Shown here in pieces: positions 1-8,652 of a stretch of DNA of 32,354 nucleotides (position 1 is its first letter; each line of letters begins with the position of its first letter). A program made the translations under genes and the position numbers. The notes under the pieces are model-generated. The model searched no databases, was not told the origin of the DNA, and saw only the letters and a program-made list of their open reading frames with translations. This DNA is from CAYGUI01 sp964353115 (lineage in GTDB: Bacteria; Pseudomonadota; Gammaproteobacteria; JAGOUU01), in NCBI GenBank assembly GCA_964353115.1, contig CAYGUI010000010.1, positions 1 through 32,354 on the forward strand. The letters run 5' to 3'.

Positions 1-2136
1 AAAACGACTCAAGAAGAATCATATAAAAATAAATTTATTAGTCGTGATAATTATGAAAAATCAGCAAAATTAATTAACGACTTTCAAATTTCATTTGTTA
101 AAGAGCAGCAAAAATTAATAGCTATTAAAGAAAAATTAAATTTTTTCCTATCAGAAAGTCGCGTTAGTTTAAATCGAGATATTTTTGAGCGTGATAAACT
201 TCCAGAGAGTTTTAGTGATTGGAAATCAGTATTATTAGAGCTTAAAGATTTACCTGCGTTAATTTGGTATAACGTTGAAAATTTTATTTCACAAATTGTC
301 GATGGTTATGAGAAAGGAAGTGTTTTTAGTAAATACTTAATTTTTATTTTTGAGGTTTTTTGGCTTGCTGCTTGGTTTGTTATTTATAGAGTTTTTTCTC
401 ATATAAAATATTTCTATAAAGATGCTGATACTAAAAGTTTTTCTTTTAAAGCTATTTATGTTGCATCACGTATAATCACTAAAAATATTTGGTTGTTTGC
501 AATATTTACCAATTTTTTATTATTTATTTGGTTATACGATATTAGTTATCGAGTATATTTTGTTGTTGTTGCATTGAGTATTTTATACTTAATATTTTCA
601 TCGCTCTTATTAATTTCACAAATTTTATTATTAGAAAATGTTGGGGATGTATCGGGACGTGATGTAAAACTTTATTACGGTTTACGTTATTCACTATTTT
701 TAGGATTTATTCTAACTTCTTTGTTATTACTGACTCATCAATTATCAGAGACTTTATTAGTCGAGCAGTTAATTGATAGATTATTCATGGTATTTTTATT
801 AGTAGTGTCATTTCCACTATTACGCGGCTGGGATATCGTACCAAATTTAATAGAGGAAAAATTAAAGCCAAGACCATATGTGAAAAAAACATTGCGTTTT
901 GTAGCTTTTCTCTTTCCATTGACGGTTTTATCAAGTGCAATTATTGGTCTTTTAGGATTTGTAAATTTGGCATGGCGTATTTGGGTTGTTGAAGGCCGAG
1001 TTTTATTCGTCATTGCATTATGGTCCATTTTAAGTGGATTAATCGCCGATATCATGGGATTTGTCTCCACTTTATTTATTAAACAAGTTACTAATGGTTG
1101 GTTATGGAACGAATCAGTATTAAAACCAATAACCAAGTTATTAAATTTAGTTTTATTTTTATTAGCAGTATTTGCAATTTTTGTATTCTCTGGTTGGGCT
1201 GGTAAAAGCTTTGCTTTACAGTCGTTGCATATTTATCTTGATACTCCAATCTTTTTTGTTAGTGATACTACGCCTATAACTTTAAATAAAATTTTGGCTT
1301 CTGTTTTTGTGCTATTAATTGTAGTTTGGGCAACAAAATGGAGTCGTGAGTTTTCTTATCGCTGGGTATTTAAAAATACTAAAGATTTAGGAAGTCGTAA
1401 TAGTTTTGCGGTATTTTTGCAGTATATAGTCGCTATTATTGGATTTTTAGTACTTTTACTGGGAGTGTTAGAAATACCATTTGCTAATATTTCTCTTGCT
1501 CTTGCCGGTTTAACTGTTGGTCTTGGTTTGGCCCTACGAGGAATTGTTGAGCAATTAGTAAGTGGTTTTGTTCTATTACTTGAACGTCCAGTTAGAACTG
1601 GTGACAGAGTGACTATTGATAAATTTGAAGGGGAAATCACAAAAATAGGAATGCGATCAGTAACTCTTAGAACTTGGGATTATATGGAAGTAATTATTCC
1701 TAATGCTGATTTGGTAGGTAAAGCTGTAACTAACTGGACATTTCAGGATTATATTGTTCGTACAGTAGTTCCTGTAAGAGTAGCATTTCACGATGATCCA
1801 CTTTTTGTACAAGAGATTTTGTACAATGCACTGAAAGAGTCAGAGTATGTTGCCGAAGATCCTTCTCCAGAAGTATTTTTAGATCAATTTGCAGAATATA
1901 GTTTAATTTTTAATGTTCGTTATTATATAGATCTTCGTAAAAACTCCTCACGCCCACGAGTAAAATCTATGGTAATGTTGGAGTTATGGCGTGCATTAAA
2001 AGCGCAGGGGATAGTGATGCCATATCCAAAACAGGAAGTTATATTTGATGATTCGTCAGCTTTTCCGTCACTTGAATTTGATTCTGAGACTGATCCAACA
2101 GAGAAAGGGGACCAGCCTCAAAAACCGATAGAGTAG
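1..2136 (+). CDS. Large mechanosensitive channel of the MscS family, 5' end outside window
   Basis: The reading frame is open from base 1, so about 711 residues of the C-terminal part are visible and the start lies upstream. The visible part begins with a charged, probably periplasmic stretch, continues through many hydrophobic helices, and ends in an MscS domain. The pore helix is rich in Gly and Ala (ALAGLTVGLGLALRG) and is followed by VRTGDRV and IPNADLVG, hallmarks of the MscS beta domain. In this family such proteins sit in the inner membrane and release solutes on hypo-osmotic shock. The size and the long N-terminal region resemble MscK/YbdG-type large members rather than the 286-residue E. 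coli MscS. The final residues are acidic and low in complexity. The stop is one base from the end of the convergent lipase gene. Confidence 0.9.
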   Translation, partial: KTTQEESYKNKFISRDNYEKSAKLINDFQISFVKEQQKLIAIKEKLNFFLSESRVSLNRDIFERDKLPESFSDWKSVLLELKDLPALIWYNVENFISQIVDGYEKGSVFSKYLIFIFEVFWLAAWFVIYRVFSHIKYFYKDADTKSFSFKAIYVASRIITKNIWLFAIFTNFLLFIWLYDISYRVYFVVVALSILYLIFSSLLLISQILLLENVGDVSGRDVKLYYGLRYSLFLGFILTSLLLLTHQLSETLLVEQLIDRLFMVFLLVVSFPLLRGWDIVPNLIEEKLKPRPYVKKTLRFVAFLFPLTVLSSAIIGLLGFVNLAWRIWVVEGRVLFVIALWSILSGLIADIMGFVSTLFIKQVTNGWLWNESVLKPITKLLNLVLFLLAVFAIFVFSGWAGKSFALQSLHIYLDTPIFFVSDTTPITLNKILASVFVLLIVVWATKWSREFSYRWVFKNTKDLGSRNSFAVFLQYIVAIIGFLVLLLGVLEIPFANISLALAGLTVGLGLALRGIVEQLVSGFVLLLERPVRTGDRVTIDKFEGEITKIGMRSVTLRTWDYMEVIIPNADLVGKAVTNWTFQDYIVRTVVPVRVAFHDDPLFVQEILYNALKESEYVAEDPSPEVFLDQFAEYSLIFNVRYYIDLRKNSSRPRVKSMVMLELWRALKAQGIVMPYPKQEVIFDDSSAFPSLEFDSETDPTEKGDQPQKPIE

Positions 2137-2137
2137 T

Positions 2138-3556
2138 TTAGAATAACGGGCTATTACCGTCTAGTGTGATATGTTCACTAGTCATGGCATCGATAGCCTT
2201 TTTGTTTTGCTGATAAATAAAATCATTATCAGGGTTAGCAGCTATTAATTCAGGATCAAAATTAAATCCTTTTTCAATAAGCATATTATATAAAAACTCT
2301 GCGATTATTTTATGAGTATGTGATGAAGGATGAATATCATCCCAGAACATATAATCATATGGTTTATTACAAGGCTCAAGTACATATTCACTATATGTGT
2401 TTGGATTGCAGCGATCAAAAGAGTCTTTGATATCAAAATTATTAGGATTATTCATAATTTCTTCAGCAATACTAAGAGCTTTTGGACTAATAAATATATT
2501 ATCCTTATACTTATTTTGTAACTCAGATATTTTTTTACCTAACAATTCTTGAAATAAAACAGCAGTTTCATGCTGTTTTTTAGAAAATTCATGTGTACCT
2601 AGTTTTTCATCCATTTCCCGTGCGCGCGGAATATGTCCTAAATCAGGTAATGATGGAGCAATAAAATAGCGAGCACCTCTTGCAATTAGAACTTCTATTT
2701 GTTCGCCAATTTTATTAATTACGGTAGAAACTTTTTCATTTACATCATCATAGTCGCCATTAATAAAATCATTGCCGCCAATCCAAATAGCATATAAAGC
2801 ATATGGATCAATCGTTTTATTCCATAGTAAAAAATTATTAATTTGTTTTTCTAAGCTTGGAATCGGTAATAATCCTTGAATAGCACGTGCACCGCCAAAG
2901 GCGTAATTATGTACAGCATATTCTGGTAAGCTAATCTTTTGAATAAAATATTCATGCCATACTAAATCATTTGTCCAATGGCCTTTGTTATATGGTGGAG
3001 ATATTGGTACTGTCCCCATGTCCATTTTGTAGGTATTTCCAGTATCAGATAAACTGTCGCCAAAAATAAAAATACGGCTTAATTTTTTATAGCGAGATAT
3101 AGTATATTTTGCATCGTAAGTATTATTGCTAATATCATATGATGGATTAACAAATAAATTAGAATTGCTGCAATATGAACCGGTAAAATCAGGATTTGCA
3201 AAATAACTACCAATTCCTGAGTGCAAAAAGCAAACACTAACTAGGTTATTTTTATTATCAGTTAAAGTAATTTCGGTATCAAAGCTTAATTGACCAAGAT
3301 AATTAGTTTCTAATTTATACATTAAAGCTTGATCTTTAGGGCCTAATTGCTCTCTTACAACTTCAACTAAAGATCCTCTATGTTCATTAATAATTCTTAA
3401 GTTACTGATGTGAAAGGGACTATCGTTTTTTATAGCACTATTCCAGTACCCCATAATTAATCCATTATTTTGAGTGTTATCTTTAGCAAAAGAGTTGCCA
3501 AGTGGAGCAGCTGCTATAGATAAGGTTAATAGCTTTAAAAAAGTATTTTTATCCAT
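2138..3556 (-). CDS. Exported GDSL (SGNH) lipase/acyltransferase, PlaA/thermolabile-hemolysin type
   Basis: Protein of 472 residues. The start is set at the ATG preceded by GGAG in a good position; a longer frame begins nine codons upstream. It opens with a signal peptide (MDKNTFLKLLTLSIAAAPLG...SFA). About 150 residues of unassigned sequence follow, then the SGNH hydrolase domain: block I IFGDSLSDTGN with the nucleophile Ser, block II NYAFGGA, block III IWIGGNDF, and block V WDDIHPSSHTH with the catalytic Asp-His pair. Relatives in Legionella and Vibrio are secreted phospholipases A/lysophospholipases or cholesterol acyltransferases, and several are type II secretion substrates. The gsp operon in this window makes that route plausible, but the substrate is inference. 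The gene is convergent with the MscS-type gene. Confidence 0.85.
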   Translation of the reverse strand: MDKNTFLKLLTLSIAAAPLGNSFAKDNTQNNGLIMGYWNSAIKNDSPFHISNLRIINEHRGSLVEVVREQLGPKDQALMYKLETNYLGQLSFDTEITLTDNKNNLVSVCFLHSGIGSYFANPDFTGSYCSNSNLFVNPSYDISNNTYDAKYTISRYKKLSRIFIFGDSLSDTGNTYKMDMGTVPISPPYNKGHWTNDLVWHEYFIQKISLPEYAVHNYAFGGARAIQGLLPIPSLEKQINNFLLWNKTIDPYALYAIWIGGNDFINGDYDDVNEKVSTVINKIGEQIEVLIARGARYFIAPSLPDLGHIPRAREMDEKLGTHEFSKKQHETAVLFQELLGKKISELQNKYKDNIFISPKALSIAEEIMNNPNNFDIKDSFDRCNPNTYSEYVLEPCNKPYDYMFWDDIHPSSHTHKIIAEFLYNMLIEKGFNFDPELIAANPDNDFIYQQNKKAIDAMTSEHITLDGNSPLF

Positions 3557-3613
3557 TATAATCTCCGTATTTATCTTCCTCATTTAATATTAGCATAATT
3601 AGAAGGTTTCAAT

Positions 3614-3913
3614 ATGTTCAAAAGATTATTTAATAAGCTCTTTTCGGGCTTCAATATAAGCAATAATATCAGTCAGTTATACGTGGGAAATATTCCCTAT
3701 AAAATAAGCAAAGGAGAAATTGATCGAGTTTTTTCTAAATACGGAAAAATTGTAGAAATTAGAATTGTTCGTGATAGAAATACTGGAGAGAGTAAAGGCT
3801 TTGGGTTTATAACGTTTGAGTCAGCATCAGATGCAAAGAAGGCTTTAAAATTAAATCAATTTAAATTAAAAGGTCGTCCGATTATTGTATCTTATGCAAA
3901 AGAAAGAAATTAA
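3614..3913 (+). CDS. Single-RRM RNA-binding protein
   Basis: A 99-residue protein with one complete RNA recognition motif. RNP2 is LYVGNI (near residue 22) and RNP1 is KGFGFITF (near residue 63), with the aromatic residues that stack on RNA bases in place. About 20 basic and hydrophobic residues precede the domain. There is no glycine-rich tail like that of cyanobacterial Rbp proteins. AGAAGG lies upstream of the ATG. Small bacterial RRM proteins occur in many proteobacteria, but their RNA targets are mostly unknown. The gene is divergent from the lipase, with 57 bases between the two starts. Confidence 0.85.
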   Translation: MFKRLFNKLFSGFNISNNISQLYVGNIPYKISKGEIDRVFSKYGKIVEIRIVRDRNTGESKGFGFITFESASDAKKALKLNQFKLKGRPIIVSYAKERN

Positions 3914-3920
3914 TTTAGAT

Positions 3921-3995
<75 letters not shown>

Positions 3996-4059
3996 ACAGT
4001 GAAGTGGTTAAATATTAACGATTTTAGATATTAACGTCAAGCGGTAAATTAAAAAAAAT

Positions 4060-4737
4060 ATGAAAAAAAAAGCAGTAGTGTTAGTTTCTGGAGGATTAGA
4101 TTCTGCAACAGTTCTAGCAATTGCAAAATCTAGTAATTTTGAATGTTATGCGCTAAGTTTTTATTATGGTCAAAAAAATTCAGCAGAAATAAACTCTTCT
4201 AAAAAATTGGCAGAAAAATTCGGTGTTACCCAGCATAAAATAATAAATTTAGATTTTTTAAATGAAATAAAGGGCTCTGCATTAACAGATAAAAATGTCA
4301 CAATTCCAGATCATAACGGTGATGGTAAAGTACCTGCCACATATGTTCCAGCACGTAATACGATATTTTTAACTATGGCATTAGCTTGGGCTGAAGTTAT
4401 TGGTGCTGAAGAAATTTATACTGGCGCAACAAGTGCAGATTATTCTGGTTATTGTGATTGTCGCCCAGAATATTTTGAAGCGCTACAAAACTTATTTAAC
4501 TTAGCTACAGAGACAACAGTATCTGGTAAAAAGATTGAAGTTAAAACTCCATTGCTGTATTTTAGTAAAGCTCAAACGATAGAAAAAGGTCTAGAGTTAG
4601 GAGTTGATTACTCTGAAACCGTTACTTGCTATCAAGCAGATCAAGATGGAAAAGCATGTGGCAGATGTGATTCCTGCCATTATAGAAAGCAAGGTTTTAA
4701 AGATTTGGGAGTAACTGATCCTACTCGTTATAAGTAA
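4060..4737 (+). CDS. queC: 7-cyano-7-deazaguanine synthase QueC
   Basis: 225 residues, the usual length. QueC converts 7-carboxy-7-deazaguanine to preQ0 using ATP and ammonia in the queuosine pathway. The PP-loop ATP-binding motif SGGLDS is at residues 10-15. A zinc site is formed by Cys190, Cys200, Cys203 and Cys206 in a C-x9-C-GR-C-x2-C arrangement. The VPARNTIFL segment is also typical of the family. The ATG follows an A-rich leader without a clear Shine-Dalgarno sequence. No other queuosine gene is adjacent. The hpt gene follows after 29 bases on the same strand. Confidence 0.96.
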   Translation: MKKKAVVLVSGGLDSATVLAIAKSSNFECYALSFYYGQKNSAEINSSKKLAEKFGVTQHKIINLDFLNEIKGSALTDKNVTIPDHNGDGKVPATYVPARNTIFLTMALAWAEVIGAEEIYTGATSADYSGYCDCRPEYFEALQNLFNLATETTVSGKKIEVKTPLLYFSKAQTIEKGLELGVDYSETVTCYQADQDGKACGRCDSCHYRKQGFKDLGVTDPTRYK

Positions 4738-4766
4738 ATAAATAAAAAGAGAGATATAGATATATT

Positions 4767-5330
4767 ATGGAAACAGATATAGCGCATATACGCGATGTTG
4801 CGGTCCGTTCAACCCTATTGTTCAGCAAAGATGAAGTAGAAAATGCTGTTGATGAAATGGCGTTTAAGATTGAATCAGCTTTAAGTGGTACTAATCCTCT
4901 TTGTTTAACAGTTATGATCGGTGGTTTAGTTGCAACTGGAACTTTATTACGTCGTCTGCATTTTCCTATGGAAATAGATTATATTCATGCAACTCGCTAC
5001 AAGGGTGCAACCCGTGGTGGAGAAATTGAATGGGTAGCAACACCACGAGCCATTCTTAAAAATCGTACAGTTTTATTAATCGATGATATTTTAGATGGCG
5101 GTCAGACACTAGCTGAAATTAAAAAATATTGTTTAGAGCAAGGCGCAAAAGAAGTTTTAACAGCAGTTTTAATTACTAAGAAAAAAGATCGTGGCCCTGA
5201 ATGCTTACAAAAAGCAGACTTTAGTGCTTTAGAAATTAAAGACAGATTTATTTACGGTTATGGTATGGATTATCAGGAATATTTACGTAATGCTCCTGGA
5301 ATTTTTGCAGTTCCTAAAGAGCTAGAGTAA
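4767..5330 (+). CDS. hpt: Hypoxanthine-guanine phosphoribosyltransferase
   Basis: 187 residues. This purine-salvage enzyme transfers phosphoribosyl from PRPP to hypoxanthine or guanine. The PRPP-binding loop is LLIDDILDGGQT, with the acidic pair Asp106-Asp107. The upstream MIGGLVATGTLLRRL and the HATRYKG segment fit the gammaproteobacterial subfamily of this type. AGAGAG lies upstream of the ATG. The 3' end overlaps the convergent ispB-like gene by 17 bases. A xanthine preference cannot be excluded from sequence alone. Confidence 0.88.
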   Translation: METDIAHIRDVAVRSTLLFSKDEVENAVDEMAFKIESALSGTNPLCLTVMIGGLVATGTLLRRLHFPMEIDYIHATRYKGATRGGEIEWVATPRAILKNRTVLLIDDILDGGQTLAEIKKYCLEQGAKEVLTAVLITKKKDRGPECLQKADFSALEIKDRFIYGYGMDYQEYLRNAPGIFAVPKELE

Positions 5331-5931
5331 TATCCAGAGTTTTTAAAATATTACTGTAATTTTCTTTATATAGCTCTTCTTTACTAATATAAAAACATCC
5401 ATATTGATAAAATAATTCAGGAATTAAATTTATATTATTTTTTTGAAGAGCTAAAATTGTTATGCATTGGCCTAAAGCGCGGAATAATAATGCATATTTA
5501 TCTGTAATATTTCCATCTACCTCACATTCAGCCATTAGCTCACAGTGTTTAGCAAAAATAGCCATGATTTCCATATTATTAATTTCAAGCATTTTTTGAT
5601 AAGCCACAGTATAAATATAATCACCTAATAAAACACAACTTTCATTATTTTTAATGGCTTTCTCGTTTTTATCGTTACTAATTTCATCATGTAATTTAGT
5701 GGCAAAATGTAATAACTCGCCAATTAAGGCCAATTTTGATATGGTTTCTTTAGGTACTTGAAAGTGTTGGCCTATAATTAGTGTCAGTTCAGAGCGAACA
5801 AATCTAGGTTTTTTGATTTTTAATTTTAATAATGATGATGTAGAATATTGCTCTACCCAAGAAAAATCGTGTAAAATATTGCTAATTTCTTGATATATAA
5901 GCTTTTTTTGCTTAGATAACTCATCTAACAT
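5314..5931 (-). CDS. Shortened, motif-deficient polyprenyl diphosphate synthase homologue in the ispB position
   Basis: 205 residues, against about 320 for octaprenyl diphosphate synthase. Homology to IspB is visible by eye: GELLHFATKLHD matches the family's IEFIHTATLLHD, and CVLLGDYIYTVAYQKM matches SVLVGDFIYTRAFQMM. The first aspartate-rich motif (DDxxD) is replaced by Asp82-Glu-Ile-Ser-Asn86. The usual GKRIRP motif has become a degenerate KKPRFVRS. The protein ends about where the second motif would be, and that segment reads KEELYKEN instead of the usual LIDDLLD. Divergent placement next to rplU-rpmA-obgE is the classic ispB locus. The gene is therefore probably a decayed ispB, or a catalytically inactive partner subunit. 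Catalytic activity looks unlikely. Confidence 0.75.
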   Translation of the reverse strand: MLDELSKQKKLIYQEISNILHDFSWVEQYSTSSLLKLKIKKPRFVRSELTLIIGQHFQVPKETISKLALIGELLHFATKLHDEISNDKNEKAIKNNESCVLLGDYIYTVAYQKMLEINNMEIMAIFAKHCELMAECEVDGNITDKYALLFRALGQCITILALQKNNINLIPELFYQYGCFYISKEELYKENYSNILKTLDITLAL

Positions 5932-5946
5932 TTTTTTGTATTCTCT

Positions 5947-5974
5947 TTGGTTTTTAGAAAAATTATGCTATCAT
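5947..5974 (+). promoter_or_regulatory. Candidate sigma-70 promoter for rplU-rpmA-obgE
   Basis: TTGGTT (5947-5952) and TATCAT (5969-5974) are separated by 16 bases in the divergent region between the ispB-like gene and rplU. They lie about 40 bases upstream of the rplU start. The match is imperfect and was read by eye. Confidence 0.4.
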
Positions 5975-6015
5975 GTTCGCACTCAAATTTGTGAAATATG
6001 TTAGGAGATTTCCCC

Positions 6016-6327
6016 ATGTATGCTGTAATTAAAACCGGCGGCAAGCAGTATGTTGTAAAAAAAGGCGATGAGCTTAAAATTGAAAAACTGCCTGTTGATC
6101 AAGGTTCAGAAATAGAATTCGAAGAAGTTTTATTGGTAGCTAATGGCGACAATATTACTGTTGGTGCCCCACAAGTTGAAGGCGCTAAAGTTAAAGCTGA
6201 AGTTCTTGAGCAAGGTAAAGGTAAAAAAATTATCATTATCAAGTTTAAGCGTCGTAAACACCATGATAAAAAGCAAGGTCATCGTCAGCTTTATACAAAA
6301 GTTAAAATTACTGATATCGTTCAATAA
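6016..6327 (+). CDS. rplU: 50S ribosomal protein L21
   Basis: 103 residues, the normal length. The start is the ATG of MYAVIKTGGKQY, with AGGAG eight bases upstream. An in-frame ATG 18 bases earlier would add six residues and bury the Shine-Dalgarno sequence, so it was rejected. The conserved C-terminal part with KFKRRKHHDKKQGHRQLYT binds 23S rRNA. First gene of rplU-rpmA-obgE. Confidence 0.97.
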   Translation: MYAVIKTGGKQYVVKKGDELKIEKLPVDQGSEIEFEEVLLVANGDNITVGAPQVEGAKVKAEVLEQGKGKKIIIIKFKRRKHHDKKQGHRQLYTKVKITDIVQ

Positions 6328-6350
6328 ATTAGAAATTTAAGAGGTTAGGC

Positions 6351-6614
6351 ATGGCTCATAAGAAAGCAGGTGGTAGTTCGCGTAACGGACGCGATTCCAA
6401 TCCTAAATATCTTGGTGTGAAAAAATTTGGTGGTCAAATCGTTAGAGCTGGTAATATTCTAGTAAGACAACGTGGTACTAAATTTCATCCTGGTAATAAC
6501 GTAGGCATGGGAACTGATCATACTTTATTTGCTAAAGTTGATGGCCGCGTAGTATTTAATCAGCGTGGATACCTAAATCGTCAATATATAGATATTCAAG
6601 CTTTAGAAGCTTAA
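6351..6614 (+). CDS. rpmA: 50S ribosomal protein L27
   Basis: 87 residues. The N-terminus MAHKKAGGSSRNGRDS is the conserved tail that reaches the peptidyl-transferase centre. It has no Firmicutes-type cleaved leader. GQIVRAGNILVRQRGTKFHPG is the family signature. AGAGGTTAG precedes the ATG. It lies 23 bases after rplU, so the two are cotranscribed. Confidence 0.98.
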   Translation: MAHKKAGGSSRNGRDSNPKYLGVKKFGGQIVRAGNILVRQRGTKFHPGNNVGMGTDHTLFAKVDGRVVFNQRGYLNRQYIDIQALEA

Positions 6615-6631
6615 ATATAAAATCATTCCTT

Positions 6632-6659
6632 TCCCGGCTAAGCGTTAGCCAAGTCGGGA
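6632..6659. repeat. Imperfect hairpin between rpmA and obgE
   Basis: GGCTAA and TTAGCC flank a 3-base loop. Outer TCCC/GGGA arms can pair with a 5-base bulge. There is no T-run after it, so it is a poor terminator. It may be a processing or attenuation site, or a decayed repeat in the operon. Confidence 0.45.
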
Positions 6660-6675
6660 CTCCCAAAGAAGTATT

Positions 6676-7692
6676 ATGAAATTCGTAGATGAAACAAAAA
6701 TAATTGTTGCGGCAGGTAACGGTGGTGGCGGCTGTTTGAGTTTTCGTCGTGAAAAATATATACCATTTGGTGGTCCAAATGGTGGAGACGGAGGAAAAGG
6801 CGGCGATATCTATTTGCAGGCCACTTCCGAAATAAATACTCTATCTGAATTTCACTATCGACATCACTTCAAAGCACAAAATGGCCGCCCTGGAGAAGGC
6901 TGTAATTGTGCTGGTAAGGGTGGAGATGATCTTTATATTAGAGTTCCAGTTGGAACTTTGGTCACTGATATTGAAACTGGCGAGCTTATAACTGACTTAA
7001 AAAATGATAATGAAATTGCTTTAATTGCTAATGGTGGTTATGGCGGATTAGGTAATGCACGCTTTAAAACTAGTACTAATCGTGCCCCACGTAAAACAAC
7101 TTCTGGTAAACCAGGAGAAATTCGTAATTTAAGTTTAGAATTACAGGTATTAGCTGATGTCGGTTTAGCTGGACTTCCTAATGCTGGTAAATCAACACTA
7201 ATTCGCGCTGTATCTAAAGCCACTCCAAAAGTAGCTGATTATCCTTTTACAACGCTTATCCCAAATTTAGGTGTAGTAACTTTAGGCCCTGATACTAGCT
7301 TTGTGATTGCCGATATTCCTGGTCTAATCGAAGGAGCAGCGGATGGTGCTGGTCTAGGTATTCGTTTCTTAAAACATTTAAAGCGTACCAAATTATTGTT
7401 GCATGTTGTAGATATCATGCCTGTTGATGGCTCAAGTCCTGCTGACAATGCTAAAACTATTTTTGCCGAAATTGCTAAATATAGCGAAGAATTAGCAAAT
7501 AAAGATTGTTGGTTGGTATTTAATAAGTGCGATTTATTGGAAAAAGCAGAAGCAGAAAAAATAATTCAAGATACTATTTCTGAACTAAACTGGCAGGGGC
7601 CGGTTTATCAAATTTCAGCAGCAACTAAATCTGGCACAGAAAAATTATGTGACGATATTGCTAGCTACTTGTTTCGAAGCGATTACGAATAA
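6676..7692 (+). CDS. obgE: Obg family GTPase (ribosome assembly)
   Basis: 338 residues. The N-terminal Obg domain is glycine-rich (GGGGCLSFRREKYIPFGGPNGG). It is followed by a TRAFAC GTPase domain with the G1 loop GLPNAGKST, DIPGLIEGA as G3, NKCD as G4 and SAATKSG as G5. The protein stops soon after G5, without the C-terminal extension found in many other Obg proteins. The family acts in late 50S assembly and stringent-response signalling. Placement after rplU-rpmA is conserved across bacteria; the E. coli gene yhbE is absent between them here. Confidence 0.97.
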   Translation: MKFVDETKIIVAAGNGGGGCLSFRREKYIPFGGPNGGDGGKGGDIYLQATSEINTLSEFHYRHHFKAQNGRPGEGCNCAGKGGDDLYIRVPVGTLVTDIETGELITDLKNDNEIALIANGGYGGLGNARFKTSTNRAPRKTTSGKPGEIRNLSLELQVLADVGLAGLPNAGKSTLIRAVSKATPKVADYPFTTLIPNLGVVTLGPDTSFVIADIPGLIEGAADGAGLGIRFLKHLKRTKLLLHVVDIMPVDGSSPADNAKTIFAEIAKYSEELANKDCWLVFNKCDLLEKAEAEKIIQDTISELNWQGPVYQISAATKSGTEKLCDDIASYLFRSDYE

Positions 7693-7751
7693 TCTAATCT
7701 TATTAGATTTAGACTACACTTAAACTATCATTTCATTATTTATTAATAGTT

Positions 7752-8288
7752 ATGCTTTCAAATGATTTAATAATAGACATAGACAATTGTGAAATTTTTG
7801 AAAGTAATAGCGTTGAGTTTTTTAAAGATTCATATGGTTATCTTTATTTGTTAGATCGCTATGTCGATGTTAGACGGAATCGCAGATATATTGAATATGG
7901 AATGTCTAAACGTGGGGTTAAATATTATCCAACTGAAAAGACACATCGCCTACGCTGTATTTTTAATGAATTTAATGAAATCTCACAATTTAAGATTTTT
8001 GTAATAGACCCTGATTTTAAAGAAAAGTCTATTTTTGATTCAATTAAATCATTTTTTTCAACTATTTGGAATTTTACTAAAAAATGTTTTGGTTCATCAT
8101 CTGAACAGGAAAAAGATAATATCAGTATTTCACCACAATCACCGACATATGGAGCTATGAATAGAAGCTTTGGAGATGAAGATAAGGGAGGACCTTCAGG
8201 AGAAGTCGTTAGATTTATTTCTGATTCTACTCCATCATCGTCGTCACCATTTCCGACAAGAACAGTAAGCTTTGGGAATAGTTGGTAG
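7752..8288 (+). CDS. Orphan protein, 178 residues, with a Ser/Pro-rich tail
   Basis: Not recognised. Residues 1-100 look like a small folded domain rich in aromatic and charged residues (FFKDSYGYLYLLDRYVDVRRNRRYIEYG). A short amphipathic or hydrophobic patch follows near 92-112 (IFDSIKSFFSTIWNFTKKCF). The last 60 residues are low in complexity, with many Ser, Pro, Gly and Asp. There is no signal peptide and no clear Shine-Dalgarno sequence. The codon use is like its neighbours, and the frame ends just before a good terminator, so a real gene is likely. A membrane-binding or secreted-effector role is possible but unsupported. Confidence 0.6.
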   Translation: MLSNDLIIDIDNCEIFESNSVEFFKDSYGYLYLLDRYVDVRRNRRYIEYGMSKRGVKYYPTEKTHRLRCIFNEFNEISQFKIFVIDPDFKEKSIFDSIKSFFSTIWNFTKKCFGSSSEQEKDNISISPQSPTYGAMNRSFGDEDKGGPSGEVVRFISDSTPSSSSPFPTRTVSFGNSW

Positions 8289-8311
8289 AGTTATAGGATT
8301 TAGTGAGCAAT

Positions 8312-8341
8312 AAAAAATCCCGCTCTTTCACGGGATTTTTT
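8312..8341. terminator. Bidirectional Rho-independent terminator
   Basis: AAAAAATCCCG and CGGGATTTTTT form a stem around the loop CTCTTTCA. The A-run on one side and the T-run on the other let it end both the 178-residue orphan gene (plus) and rpsT (minus). Confidence 0.9.
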
Positions 8342-8382
8342 ATGCAAAATTAGGAGAAAATTCAAAAGGATATGTTGAAAAA

Positions 8383-8652
8383 TTATCCTTGAGCTAAAGC
8401 TTTAACGTTAGCGTTAAGTCTGCTTTTTTGACGAGCAGCTTTATTTTTATGAATAATCCCTTTATTCGCCATACTGTCTAATACAGGAGCTGCTTCTTTG
8501 AAAGCTGCTTGTGCGCCATCAACATCTTTAGCAGCAATAAGTTTTACTACTTTTTTAACATAAGTGCGCATTTTAGAGCGTAAACTTGCGTTATGCTGAC
8601 GTCTTGTTTCAGCCTGACGTGCGCGTTTTTTAGATTGAGCTGTGTTTGCCAC
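8383..8652 (-). CDS. rpsT: 30S ribosomal protein S20
   Basis: 89 residues. MANTAQSKKRARQAETRR is the basic N-terminal helix of S20, and the family ending NKAARQKSRLNANVKAL is present. S20 binds the 5' domain of 16S rRNA. It is monocistronic here, with the terminator at 8312-8341 downstream. Confidence 0.97.
   Translation of the reverse strand: MANTAQSKKRARQAETRRQHNASLRSKMRTYVKKVVKLIAAKDVDGAQAAFKEAAPVLDSMANKGIIHKNKAARQKSRLNANVKALAQG

Noticed and set aside
7691..7709. Terminator after obgE (AATCTAAT-ctt-ATTAGATT)
   Set aside because: The stem is A/T-only apart from two pairs and has no T-run; it is too weak to call.
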